Source of the DNA: CAZCFB01 sp964511535
GTDB lineage: Bacteria; Myxococcota_A; Polyangia; GCA-2747355; CAZCFB01
Length of the DNA stretch: 44,053 nucleotides
NCBI GenBank assembly: GCA_964511535.1
Contig: CAZEFW010000070.1
Span: 1-44,053 of the forward strand
Reading direction: 5' to 3'
Positions 16,852 to 24,480 of the stretch are shown here, one piece after another; positions within the stretch are counted from its first letter, which is position 1; each line of letters begins with the position of its first letter. The notes beneath the pieces are model-generated. The model was not told the DNA's origin. It made no database searches and saw only the letters and a program-made list of their open reading frames with translations. Made by a program: the position numbers and the translations under genes.

Positions 16852-17117
16852 TTCGGAGGCTTCGAGCACTTGGCTTAATCCCTGGGTCCAGCTTTCAAGG
16901 TTTCACCGGCCCTCCTAGACTAATCGCTCTTTAGCCATCCTCCTCTCTCCAGCGGCTTCGGCCGCTGAATAAAGATTGGCCTAAAGTGGCCTTAACATAG
17001 CGTTTTACTTGGAATTACTTAGCTTATTATTTGTTTCTTTAGCCTAGCCTAGCACTTATCGCCTCGTAAGAGGTGTTGGTCGCCCCCTGGATGACAGCTC
17101 TCCAGGGGGCTTTTTTT
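16852..17117 (+). ncRNA. Candidate structured small RNA, sigma-54 dependent
   Basis: The 451-base stretch 16691-17141 has no protein gene on either strand and is much richer in A+T than its surroundings. On the plus strand it has the parts of an RNA gene. A sigma-54 promoter sits at 16826-16841. A perfect 7-bp hairpin with a UUCG tetraloop is at 16950-16967, a GGCC/GGCC hairpin at 16978-16991, a CCTC-GTAA-GAGG hairpin with a GNRA loop at 17062-17073, and a strong terminator at 17082-17117. Two pyrimidine tracts, CCTCC at 16911-16915 and CCTCCTCTCTCC at 16939-16950, are complementary to Shine-Dalgarno sequences and could be target-binding seeds. It does not match tmRNA, RNase P, SRP or 6S landmarks that I know. 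Exact ends are inferred, not seen. Confidence 0.6.
17082..17117 (+). terminator. Strong rho-independent terminator
   Basis: A perfect 9-bp stem GCCCCCTGG/CCAGGGGGC (17082-17090 and 17102-17110) is followed directly by seven T. It works only for plus-strand transcripts, yet no plus-strand protein gene lies upstream, which is the strongest evidence for an RNA gene at 16852-17117. Confidence 0.9.
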
Positions 17118-17141
17118 ATCCCGTGGCCGCAGCCTACCCCC

Positions 17142-18359
17142 TCACTCCCACCCCAACAGCCCCACCGTGTGGTCCACCATGGCCTGCAGCCACTGCGTCC
17201 CGGCGTCCGCCGCCCCATCGTCCAGCGCCTGAACCGTCTGGATATAATCATCGCCCCGGTCCGGCAGCGCTGCCAGCAGCTGCTCTCTGAGGTCCGCCCC
17301 CGGCGCGTCCCAGCCGGCGTAGCCGCCCAGCTGCTGCTCGAGCGCAGGCCACTGGGCCAGGAAGCGGCGCTGGTTGTCCAGCTCGGCGGTCTTCTTGCCG
17401 CTCTGCTCCAGCAGCGCGATGGAGTCTTCCATGTATCCCGCCACCTGTCCCAGGCGCTTGATGCGCTCGGCGATGCCGCCGGCCAGGGTCTGGCGCGCCC
17501 GCTCGTACAGCGCGCGGGTGCCCTCATCGCTGGCCAGCGCCAGCCGCACCTGCCCGTACCAGTGCCACAGCGCCGCCAGGTTGCCGATGTAGCGCAGGTT
17601 GCGCTCCAGCTTGTCGCGGATGCGGCCGAAGCGCTGCGGGTTGAACGGGAGCGACAGGCAGGGCTGCTTTTCCCCCACCACCAGCCGGTCGGGGCCGGCG
17701 TCCTTGCGGTAGACGAAGCCGGCGGCCAGCACGGTGCCGTAGTCGATGTTGATGGGCCCCACCAGCCCGGCCTGCCCGCCGAGGAAGATGCGGTTCGAGC
17801 GCAGCATCACGCCCCGGGGGACATCGCCCACCAGGCTCGGGGTGGCCTTGTCGCCGCTCTTGCCGAAGGGGGTGAAGTTGAAATGGATGAACGAGCTGCC
17901 CACCTCGCTGTGGTCCCGCCGGCTGGTGCCGCCGGCCATGAGCACGTCGCAGAAGTTGATCAGGCTGCCGAGGGTGACGAAGGGCAGCAACACCGTCTGC
18001 TTGAGGCCCACGGTGTGCGCTGCGTTGGCTTCCTCCTCCATCAACGTGCCGGCGCGCACGTGGGCGCCCGAGCCGAACACCACCCGGTCGAGGAACACGG
18101 CGCCGGCGAAGTAGCCGCCCGCCAGGCGCACGTCCCGGCCCAGGGCGCAGCCGTCCAGCGTGGCCGGCGTCTCGGCGCCGATGACGCAGCCGGGGCCGAT
18201 GACCAGGTCCGCGCCGCGCAAGCGCGCGCCGGCGTGCAGCACCGTGCCGGGGCCCTGGATCTGTGACAGGTCCACCTCGTCGCCGATCTCCAGCGAGTGG
18301 GGGGCAGGAATCTCGACGCCCTGAGCGCGCAGGGCCGCTACCTTCTGTTCAAGGTCCAT
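17142..18359 (-). CDS. GlmU-like left-handed beta-helix (hexapeptide-repeat) protein
   Basis: 405 aa. Residues 30-235 show irregular hexapeptide turns (I-G-P-G-C-V-I-G-A-E, A-L-G-R-D-V-R-L-A-G-G-Y, G-D-V-P-R-G-V-M-L-R-S-N-R-I-F-L-G-G-Q-A-G-L-V-G-P), the left-handed beta-helix of sugar acyltransferases. The D-H-S-E-V-G-S-S-F-I-H-F-N-F-T-P-F-G insertion recalls the GlmU acetyltransferase part, but no uridylyltransferase domain is present. Residues 240-405 are helical and unassigned. I infer a sugar-nucleotide-related protein. A link with the UDP-sugar pyrophosphorylase gene at 39583 is only a guess. The ATG at 18359 is preceded by weak Shine-Dalgarno sequence. The gene ends 25 bp from the small-RNA terminator, which faces the other way. 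Confidence 0.8.
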   Translation of the reverse strand: MDLEQKVAALRAQGVEIPAPHSLEIGDEVDLSQIQGPGTVLHAGARLRGADLVIGPGCVIGAETPATLDGCALGRDVRLAGGYFAGAVFLDRVVFGSGAHVRAGTLMEEEANAAHTVGLKQTVLLPFVTLGSLINFCDVLMAGGTSRRDHSEVGSSFIHFNFTPFGKSGDKATPSLVGDVPRGVMLRSNRIFLGGQAGLVGPINIDYGTVLAAGFVYRKDAGPDRLVVGEKQPCLSLPFNPQRFGRIRDKLERNLRYIGNLAALWHWYGQVRLALASDEGTRALYERARQTLAGGIAERIKRLGQVAGYMEDSIALLEQSGKKTAELDNQRRFLAQWPALEQQLGGYAGWDAPGADLREQLLAALPDRGDDYIQTVQALDDGAADAGTQWLQAMVDHTVGLLGWE

Positions 18360-18396
18360 TGTGCTTCCTGGTTATGCGGTCTGTACGAAAGGTGAA

Positions 18397-18441
18397 GGGA
18401 AAGGGTAGGGGAGGGGCAGGGCAGGGGCAAGGAGCAGGGGG
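18397..18441 (+). other. G-quadruplex-forming G-tract run
   Basis: Seven runs of 3-5 G separated by 1-9 bases lie on the plus strand, just upstream of the minus-strand gene that starts at 18359. The run is therefore C-rich in that gene's transcript and G-rich on its template strand. Confidence 0.55.
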
Positions 18442-18487
18442 CAAGTGGACCGGGCAGGGCTGTGCCCGTTAGGAGCCCCTCCGGGGG

Positions 18488-18539
18488 AGCGCGCCGTGCT
18501 CGCCTCCCTTGGGGAGGCTCCGCGATGAAGCGGCGCGCT
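18488..18539 (-). terminator. Two-tier hairpin at the end of the zinc-ribbon protein gene
   Basis: Outer arms AGCGCGCCG (18488-18496) and CGGCGCGCT (18531-18539, covering part of the TAG stop) pair perfectly. An inner stem GCCTCCC/GGGAGGC (18502-18518) has a three-base loop. No T-run follows on the minus strand, so this is a stable 3' hairpin, not a classic intrinsic terminator. Confidence 0.5.
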
Positions 18540-19890
18540 ATTCAGACATCTCCTTTTTGACCTGGGCCAGGCTCTTGAGGATCTCGCCGCGGGCGTTGTT
18601 GTACTTGATGAAGACCTTGGCCACCGCCTCGAGCTCCTTGTAATCGAAGCCCTTGTTGGTCTCGTTGAAGCACATGTCCACGGCCATGGTGTCGCGGTTG
18701 TCGCCGGCCATGTTGTACACGGCGTTCTTGAAGCCCTTGTCCTTGACGTCCAGGATCGTCTTGCGCTGCTCGAAGCACTCCTTGCGCAGCTTGTCGGCGT
18801 AGCCGGCCTTGTACTCGTCCTTCTTGCAGGACTCGTAGATGTACTCGACCACCGGCTGGGTGTCCGGGGGCTTCTTGATGGCCTTGATCGCCTTGTCCAG
18901 GTCCGGGATGGCGCACTTGAGGATGTTGTAATACTCCAGCGCCTTGGGCAGCACGTCCGGGTTGTCGTGGGCCATGTGGAAGGCGTTGGCCATGTTGCGC
19001 ACCTCCTGCTCACTCTTGGCCTCCCCCTTGCGCTCGTCGATCTTGTCGGCGTAGGTCATGAAGGTGGTGCGCACGTCCTTCATGGAGCCCTTGACCGACT
19101 CCAGCGGCGTGGCGAACCCCTCGGGGGGCTTGAGCTTGCCGAACTCGTCGAGCGCCGTGGCGAGGATCGGTACGCACTTGGTCTTGATGTGGTCCGGCTG
19201 GCTGGTGGGGAAGTTGTTGAAGGCCTTGGTCAGACCCTCGGTGATCTCCATGGTGTCCTTGGCCAGGCGCACGTCGCGGTGCTTGGCCCGCACCGTACAC
19301 TTCCAGAAAGCGGCCACGGTCTCGTCGTCAACGCCGCGGTAGGCGGTGAAGAAGTCGTAGACCTCCTTGACGCGCGCCTCCTTGCGGATGCTCTGCAGCC
19401 AGAAGAAGCCGAGCACGCCGACCAGGGCGAGGAAGACCGCCGAGTACATGAACATCTTGGTCCGCTTTCGGGACTTCTGCTCGGCCAGGAACTGGTTGAT
19501 CTCGGCCTGGGCCTGGTTCGGATCCATCGGCTGGCCCACCGGCCCGGGGGCCGGGGCGTAGGCCGGCTCCGGGGCCATGGCCTGCTGGGTGGCGGCCACC
19601 GGGTCCACCGGCTGCTGGGGCACCGCGGCGGCCGGGTCCACCGGCTGCTGAGGCACCGCGGCGGCGGCCGGGTCCACCGGCTGCTGGGGCGCCGGGGCGC
19701 CGGCCTGCTGCATCTGCTGCATCTGGGCCATCTGCTGCTGCATCAGCTCCATCTGCTTCTGCATCTCGGCCGGGTCCAGCTGCGGGTCCCCGGCGGCGGG
19801 CTGGGCCGCTTGCTCCAGGCCGGCTCCGCAGGCCGCGCAGACGGTGGCGCCGTCTTCATTGGGATATTGGCACTTCGGGCAGTTGATCAT
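18538..19890 (-). CDS. Zinc-ribbon, repeat-rich single-pass membrane protein of unknown function
   Basis: 450 aa. An N-terminal zinc ribbon (C-P-K-C at 4-7 and C-A-A-C at 18-21) is followed by a Gln/Met-rich coiled stretch (residues 40-65), three near-identical P-Q-Q-P-V-D-P-A-A-A repeats, a basic R-K-R-T-K stop and one membrane helix (about 147-167). The C-terminal ~280 residues should be outside and contain several Cys and many Lys, mostly helical. This layout (zinc ribbon in the cytoplasm, one helix, periplasmic sensor-like part) is common in Myxococcota proteins of unknown role. The promoter region 19891-20025 is otherwise empty. I cannot assign a family to the C-terminal part. Confidence 0.82.
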   Translation of the reverse strand: MINCPKCQYPNEDGATVCAACGAGLEQAAQPAAGDPQLDPAEMQKQMELMQQQMAQMQQMQQAGAPAPQQPVDPAAAAVPQQPVDPAAAVPQQPVDPVAATQQAMAPEPAYAPAPGPVGQPMDPNQAQAEINQFLAEQKSRKRTKMFMYSAVFLALVGVLGFFWLQSIRKEARVKEVYDFFTAYRGVDDETVAAFWKCTVRAKHRDVRLAKDTMEITEGLTKAFNNFPTSQPDHIKTKCVPILATALDEFGKLKPPEGFATPLESVKGSMKDVRTTFMTYADKIDERKGEAKSEQEVRNMANAFHMAHDNPDVLPKALEYYNILKCAIPDLDKAIKAIKKPPDTQPVVEYIYESCKKDEYKAGYADKLRKECFEQRKTILDVKDKGFKNAVYNMAGDNRDTMAVDMCFNETNKGFDYKELEAVAKVFIKYNNARGEILKSLAQVKKEMSE

Positions 19891-20025
19891 GGCTTATCCT
19901 GACAAGAGGTGGAGGTCAGTACCCCGCGGAACCTATCACAAGATCGATGTGAAGTTAAAGTCCGCGATGGCCGCGTACATGCTCCTGTAGACCCCCCGCG
20001 GGCCCGGGAAGTTCCCTGGCCCTGC

Positions 20026-21810
20026 TCAGCGGCCCGCGCCGAGGCCGCACTGGCTGGCCAACTGCGCGAGATCCCGGCTCTGCGGCGCCAGCTGCAGGGC
20101 GAGCCCGTGGTGGTAGCCGGCCAGGGCCCGACGCCCCCGGTGGCAGGCGTGGTGGGTCAGCAGGTAGTGGTGGTAGGTCACCGCGCGCACCGACTCCAGC
20201 TCGGTGACCGGGCCCAGGGCGCGGTGCCAGGCGGCGATCTTGTGGCGATGACGGGCGGCAGCGTCCTTCAGGGATCCACCGGGCGGCAGGTAGCGGGTCA
20301 GCAGCCCGTCCGGCTCCAGCCGCGCGGCCACCTCGGGCAGCAGGCGCTGGTCATACTCCACCGAGAGCGGGCGGGCGGCGGCCAGGCGGTCCATGTCCGC
20401 GGCCAGCAGGTGCTTGCGCTCCAGCCAGCGCGGGGCCATGGCGCCCAGCTCGGGCAGGTTGCGCTCCAGCCAGGGCAGGTAGCCCGGCATGGGCAAGAAG
20501 TGGCGGTGCATCAGGTCCAGGTCGGGCCGGTGGTCGGCCACCACCCGCAGCGCCCACAGGTTGAACAGGCTCTCGAAGTAGGCCGAAAAGATGATGGCCC
20601 GGGGCGGCAGGTCCATCATGGCCCGGGTGGTCTCCTCGGCCTGCCAGAAGCGGCGCAGGTCGCTGCGCGGCAGGCTGGACGCGGCCTGCATGGCGGGCAG
20701 GGTGCAGGCCAGCAGCATCACCAGGGCCGGCGCGGCGCGTCCCAGGCGCGCGGCGGCGCAGGCCATCAGGGTCACCAGCACCGCGATGCCAGGGGCCAGA
20801 AACGCCACGGCCACTGACAGGTAGCCGTGGGCGTCCGGGTTGAGCGGGTCGAAGCCGACGGTCAGCGGCGACAGCAGGTTGAAGGCCGCCATGCCGCTCA
20901 GCAGCAGCGCTGGTCGGCGGGTCTGGCGGCGACGCCACAGGAAGTACAGCCCACCCAGGGCCACCACCGCGGCCACCGGCCCCAGCCCGCCGGCCACCGC
21001 GAACACGGCGCCCATGGCCCGGTGCTCCACGGTCTCCTTCTGCGCCTTGTTCAGCGCCTTTTGAAACGCCTTGGCCGACACCACCCAGGCGAAGCGCTCC
21101 GCCGTGTGAGGCGATCCCCAGTTGACCTGCGGGTCGCGGGCCGAGCGCAGCGGCAGGTAGGCCAGCACGCTCAGGCCGAGCAGGCCGGCCAGCACCAGGC
21201 CCACCACGTTGCGGTGCCAGCCCTGCTCGCGCCGGCGCAGCAGCACGAACAGCAGCACCGCCGGCAGGGCCAGTACCACCAGGAAGTGGTGGTTGCACAG
21301 GGCGAGGCCGCAGACCAGGCCTGACAGCAGCAGCGGGCGGCGGTCGCCGGTCTCGTCCCAGCGAAGGAGCAGGCAGGCGCCGGCCAGCAGCAGGCAGAGG
21401 TTCAGCGCGTAGACCTCGGCTCGCACCGCCTGGAAGGCCACGGCGTAGGACAGGCCCACCACCAGCCCGGCGACAGTGGCCGCGGCGGGGGCGGCCCAGG
21501 CGGGCCGGGCGGCGGCGGCCCCGAGGCGGCCGAGCACCTGCAGGGAGAGCTGCACTGTCAGGGCGGCGGCGGCCGCGGCGGCCAGGGCAGAGGCCAGGGT
21601 GACGCGGAAGTAGATGGTGCCGACGGGCAGCAGCGCCAGCAGCTTGCCCAGCAGGCCGGGCAGGGGGTGGCCGGGCGGGTGAGCGATGCCCAGCTCCCAG
21701 GCGGCGGCGGACAGCTCGCTGGAGTCGAGCCAAAAGAAACCTGGCGCGGCGAGAGAGAGGTAGACGGTCAGGCAACAAAGCCCGACCATGACGGGGAGCG
21801 GGGCACGCAT
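20026..21810 (-). CDS. DUF2723 polytopic membrane protein (TMEM260/O-mannosyltransferase-like)
   Basis: 594 aa. The start, D-S-S-E-L-S-A-A-A-W-E-L-G-I-A-H-P-P-G-H-P, is the conserved first loop of DUF2723, where an acidic residue follows the first helix as in GT-C glycosyltransferases. About ten hydrophobic helices fill residues 1-390, and a soluble C-terminal part with His/Arg-rich helices covers 400-594. The likely role is transfer of a sugar from a lipid carrier to an exported protein or polymer; this is inferred from the fold family. On the minus strand a TATAAT box (complement of 21829-21834) lies about 18 bp upstream of the ATG, without a good -35. It is divergent from grpE. Confidence 0.85.
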   Translation of the reverse strand: MRAPLPVMVGLCCLTVYLSLAAPGFFWLDSSELSAAAWELGIAHPPGHPLPGLLGKLLALLPVGTIYFRVTLASALAAAAAAALTVQLSLQVLGRLGAAAARPAWAAPAAATVAGLVVGLSYAVAFQAVRAEVYALNLCLLLAGACLLLRWDETGDRRPLLLSGLVCGLALCNHHFLVVLALPAVLLFVLLRRREQGWHRNVVGLVLAGLLGLSVLAYLPLRSARDPQVNWGSPHTAERFAWVVSAKAFQKALNKAQKETVEHRAMGAVFAVAGGLGPVAAVVALGGLYFLWRRRQTRRPALLLSGMAAFNLLSPLTVGFDPLNPDAHGYLSVAVAFLAPGIAVLVTLMACAAARLGRAAPALVMLLACTLPAMQAASSLPRSDLRRFWQAEETTRAMMDLPPRAIIFSAYFESLFNLWALRVVADHRPDLDLMHRHFLPMPGYLPWLERNLPELGAMAPRWLERKHLLAADMDRLAAARPLSVEYDQRLLPEVAARLEPDGLLTRYLPPGGSLKDAAARHRHKIAAWHRALGPVTELESVRAVTYHHYLLTHHACHRGRRALAGYHHGLALQLAPQSRDLAQLASQCGLGAGR

Positions 21811-21901
21811 GGGCTGTTGGGAATAGAGATTATACGGCCCTTGATCTGCCAGGCGCAGGATTTACATTGCCACAGCTTGAACCGGAAGCGGGAGCCGAGT
21901 C

Positions 21902-22672
21902 ATGAGTGACGAGTCCAAGATCAAGGTCATCTTTGGCGATGGGGCCGACGAGGAGCAGCCGCAGGCGCCGTCGGAGGCGGGCGAGGAGCCGCAGGAGCCC
22001 GTGGCGCCGCCCGTGGAGGACTGGCTGGAGGAGGAGACCGCCTGTCCGGAGCTGGAGCCGGAGCTGGAGGCGGAGCCCGTGGCGTCGGACGCGGCCTCGG
22101 AGGAGCATGACTTCAAGATCAACGACCGGCGCTTCTGGAACCTGAGCGAGGAAGAGCTGGAGGAGGATGAGGAGACCCCGACGGTACCCTCCTACGTGGA
22201 GCAGCTGGAGCAGAAGGTGGAGGAGAAGGACCGCCAGCTGCGCGAGTACATCGCGGCCTACAAGAAAGAAGTGGGCGAGGGGCTCGAGCGCACCAAGGAG
22301 CGGCTGCAGCGGGACGCCGACCTGCGGCTGCAGCGCGCGCGGGACAAGATGGCGCTGCCCATGCTCGAGGTGCTCGACGCGCTGGAGCGCTCGATCCAGG
22401 CGGCCGAGTCGTCGGACAACTTCGACGCCCTGCTCGACGGCGTGGGCATGGTGCAGAAGCTTATGGTGCAGAAGCTCGAGGAGATGGGCCTGTCGCGGGT
22501 GCCCGGGGTGGGGCAGCCCTTCGACCCGAACATGCACGAGGCGCTGGCCGTGGCGCCGGTGGATGACCCGGAGCAGGACAACACCGTGGTGGCCGAGTTC
22601 AAGCCGGGCTTCGCGCTGGGCGAGCGGGTGATCCGTCCGGCGCAGGTGCAGGTGGGCAAGCTGCAGTCTTGA
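21902..22672 (+). CDS. grpE: GrpE nucleotide-exchange factor for DnaK
   Basis: 256 aa, longer than the usual ~190-200 because of an acidic, Glu/Pro-rich N-terminal extension (residues 1-95). A long coiled-coil helix runs from about residue 98 to 165. The C-terminal beta-wing carries the GrpE signature (F-D-P-N-M-H-E-A-L, then V-V-A-E-F-K-P-G-F-A-L-G-E-R-V-I-R-P-A-Q-V-Q-V). dnaK, dnaJ and hrcA are not next to it, which is unusual; the only other Hsp70-related gene nearby is the J-domain protein at 11995. A GGAAGCGGGAG stretch lies upstream of the ATG. No CIRCE element is visible in the 91 bp shared with the divergent DUF2723 gene. A heptad array follows the TGA. Confidence 0.95.
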   Translation: MSDESKIKVIFGDGADEEQPQAPSEAGEEPQEPVAPPVEDWLEEETACPELEPELEAEPVASDAASEEHDFKINDRRFWNLSEEELEEDEETPTVPSYVEQLEQKVEEKDRQLREYIAAYKKEVGEGLERTKERLQRDADLRLQRARDKMALPMLEVLDALERSIQAAESSDNFDALLDGVGMVQKLMVQKLEEMGLSRVPGVGQPFDPNMHEALAVAPVDDPEQDNTVVAEFKPGFALGERVIRPAQVQVGKLQS

Positions 22673-22689
22673 GGCGGCCTTCGGCCCCC

Positions 22690-22790
22690 GGCTTCAGGCT
22701 TCGGGCTTCAGGCTTCAGGGGTGATGGTCGGGCTCGCTTTGCTCGCCGGCTTGAGGCTTCGGGCTTCGGGCTTCAGGGGTGATGGTCGGG
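22690..22790 (+). repeat. Composite heptad array downstream of grpE
   Basis: Two tandem copies of a ~58-bp unit. Each has three to four GGCTTCA-type heptads, then GGGGTGATGGTCGGG, then GGCTCGCTTTGCTCGCC (only partly kept in the second copy). The array starts 17 bases after the grpE TGA and ends 19 bases before the next start codon. It is the same family as the arrays at 1153 and 24285. Confidence 0.85.
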
Positions 22791-22809
22791 TCGTAGTACA
22801 CTTCCTGAC

Positions 22810-23253
22810 ATGCGAACGGTTGGTATCGTGGCGCTGCTGTTGGTCCTGCTGGCGCCGGCGTCGGTGGCCGCTGAGGATGACGCGCTTTACATGGCGCGGC
22901 TGGTGGCGCGGGGGTTCTTCCGGGCGCTGGCTGACGGGGAGGCCGCGGCAATGGCGCCGCTGTGCGCGGACGTGGTGAGTTTCGACGGGCAGAAGGTCAA
23001 GGGGCGCAAGAAGATCGCGGCGCGGCTCAAGGCCATGGCGGACAGGGCGCAGCGGGCCAACCTGCGGCTCAAGCGCGTGGTGGTGCTCACGGTCAAGCAA
23101 GCGCGGGAGAAGTACGGGCCGCCGCCGGAGCGGATCAAGGGGGAGCTGGGCAAGGGGCGCATGGTGGCGCTGGCCGCGTTTCAGCGGCTCGGCGCGGTGG
23201 CGGTGCTTGCGCGCAAGGGATCCTTCTGGCGGGTGGTGGCGCTGACGGACTAG
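22810..23253 (+). CDS. Small exported NTF2-like/SnoaL-like protein
   Basis: 147 aa. Residues 1-20 are a signal peptide (ending V-A-A). The mature 127 residues begin with a helix (A-R-L-V-A-R-G-F-F-R-A-L-A-D-G-E-A-A-A-M-A-P-L-C) followed by V-V-S-F-D-G and strands ending W-R-V-V-A-L, the cone-shaped NTF2-like pattern of periplasmic nuclear-transport-factor-2 proteins. No catalytic residues can be assigned, and many proteins of this fold are only ligand binders. No Shine-Dalgarno is evident before the ATG. The VWA-like lipoprotein gene starts 19 bp downstream on the same strand, so the two are probably co-transcribed. Confidence 0.7.
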   Translation: MRTVGIVALLLVLLAPASVAAEDDALYMARLVARGFFRALADGEAAAMAPLCADVVSFDGQKVKGRKKIAARLKAMADRAQRANLRLKRVVVLTVKQAREKYGPPPERIKGELGKGRMVALAAFQRLGAVAVLARKGSFWRVVALTD

Positions 23254-23272
23254 CAGGGGTTACCATGGCGCC

Positions 23273-24283
23273 ATGCGACCGATCCTCTCTCTGATCCTCT
23301 GTTCGCTGCTCGTCGGCTGCGCCGGCGAGGGCATCTCCTTCGTGGAGCCAGACGCTCCGCTGCCGCCCAACAAGGACAAGGGCAACCTGTTCCCCGACCT
23401 GAAGGCCAGGGACATGGGGAGCAAGGAGAAGGCCACCATCTACGCCTGCGACACCATCGACATCCTGTTCGTGGTGGACAACTCCAACACCATGGGGGAG
23501 GAGCAGAAGAACCTGGTGACCAACTTCCCCAAGTTCATCGCCGCCATCGAGGCCATCAAGCCGCCCATCAAGAGCTACCACATAGGCATCATCTCCACCG
23601 ACATCGGCGCCGGCGCCACCAACCCCTCCGGCTGCAAGGGCAAGGGCGACGACGGCAAGCTGAAGCATGAGCCGAGCGGCACCGGGTGCGCGGCCTCTTA
23701 CCCGAAGTTCCTCACCGGCCCGAGCGCCACCATGGCCACGGACTTTTCGTGCATCGCCAACATCGGCGTGGGCGGCTGCGGGTTCGAGCAGCAGATGGAG
23801 GCGGCCCTGCGCGCGCTGACCAAGCAGCCCTACAACCAGGGCTTCCTGCGCAAGAACGCGCCGCTGGCCATCATCTTCATCACCGACGAGGACGACTGCT
23901 CGGCCGCGGACCCCACCATATTCGACATGAACAACGCGACCTACGGCAAGGTCTCCACGCGCTGCGTGCGGCTGACCCAGAAGCTCTACCCGGTAACGCG
24001 CTACATCCAGGGTTTTCTGGGGCTCAAGGACAAGAAGGAGCGCCTCGTGGTGGCGGCCATCACTGGCCCGCCAGGCGCGGTGCAGCTCGACCCGAAGGAG
24101 CCCATCGGCATGCTGCCATCATGCAGCACGAAGGAGTTCGGCAAGGCGTTCCCGGGCAACCGCTTCGCCGACCTGATCAAGGGCTTCGGACCTCAGGGCG
24201 TGCAGCAGAGCCTGTGCCAGTCAGACCTCTGGCCGGCGCTCAACGCCATCAGCAAGGCGATCAACACGGCCTGCTTGAAGTAG
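23273..24283 (+). CDS. Lipoprotein with von Willebrand A (VWA)-like domain
   Basis: 336 aa. Signal plus lipobox at residues 1-16 (L-L-V-G-C), then a short acidic Pro/Lys linker. The VWA-like domain starts near residue 60 with I-D-I-L-F-V-V-D-N-S-N-T-M, a MIDAS-type metal site in the D-N-S-x-S/T form common in myxobacterial surface lipoproteins. I-I-F-I-T-D-E-D-D-C-S follows near residue 200. Six or more Cys suggest disulfides and extracellular exposure. No enzyme motif is seen; the likely role is surface adhesion or protein-protein contact. AGGGG precedes the ATG. The gene is followed at once by the largest heptad array in the window. Confidence 0.88.
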   Translation: MRPILSLILCSLLVGCAGEGISFVEPDAPLPPNKDKGNLFPDLKARDMGSKEKATIYACDTIDILFVVDNSNTMGEEQKNLVTNFPKFIAAIEAIKPPIKSYHIGIISTDIGAGATNPSGCKGKGDDGKLKHEPSGTGCAASYPKFLTGPSATMATDFSCIANIGVGGCGFEQQMEAALRALTKQPYNQGFLRKNAPLAIIFITDEDDCSAADPTIFDMNNATYGKVSTRCVRLTQKLYPVTRYIQGFLGLKDKKERLVVAAITGPPGAVQLDPKEPIGMLPSCSTKEFGKAFPGNRFADLIKGFGPQGVQQSLCQSDLWPALNAISKAINTACLK

Positions 24284-24284
24284 G

Positions 24285-24470
24285 GGCTCGCTTCGCTCGC
24301 CGGGCTTCAGACTTCAGGCTTCAGGCTTGAGGGGAGATGGTCTGGCTCGCTTCGCTCGCCGGGCTTCAGACTTCAGGCTTCAGGCTTGAGGGGAGATGGT
24401 CTGGCTCGGCTTCGCCTCGTGGCTTGAGGCTTGAGGCTTGGGGCTTGAGGGGGGATGGTCTGGCTCGCTG
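24285..24470 (+). repeat. Three tandem 59-bp composite repeats
   Basis: Copies start at 24285, 24344 and 24403, exactly 59 bp apart; a truncated fourth starts at 24462. Copies one and two are almost identical, and copy three has drifted. Each holds a short GGCTCGCTTCGCTCGCC palindrome, three to four heptads (GGCTTCA, GACTTCA, GGCTTGA) and GGGGAGATGGTCT. The array starts one base after the TAG of the VWA lipoprotein. Confidence 0.9.
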
Positions 24471-24480
24471 GCGCCCAACC

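Noticed and set aside
16915..16938. Seven-codon peptide (M-A-K-E-R-L-V) on the minus strand with AGGAGG before it, resembling the start of infA
   Set aside because: Too short to support, and the AGGAGG is simply the complement of the CCTCC tract in the small-RNA candidate. No further infA sequence follows.
16812..17117. tmRNA, RNase P, SRP or 6S RNA
   Set aside because: None of the landmark sequences I know for these RNAs (tRNA-like ends, RNase P core, SRP loop) was found on either strand.
17039..17527. Minus-strand 162-residue frame at 17039-17527
   Set aside because: Out of frame with, and mostly inside, the beta-helix protein gene; Arg/Trp/Ser-rich shadow, and its 3' end runs into the terminator.
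21829..21834. TATAAT as a full sigma-70 promoter for the DUF2723 gene
   Set aside because: Good -10 match, but no -35 at a suitable distance and a very short leader, so noted in the gene entry only.
22690..22790. CRISPR array
   Set aside because: The repeats are directly adjacent heptads without unique spacers of constant length, and no cas gene is in the window.
24285..24470. 59-bp repeats as integron attC sites (59-base elements)
   Set aside because: The length match is a coincidence. No GTTRRRY/RYYYAAC core boxes or integrase are present, and the copies are tandem, not between cassettes.
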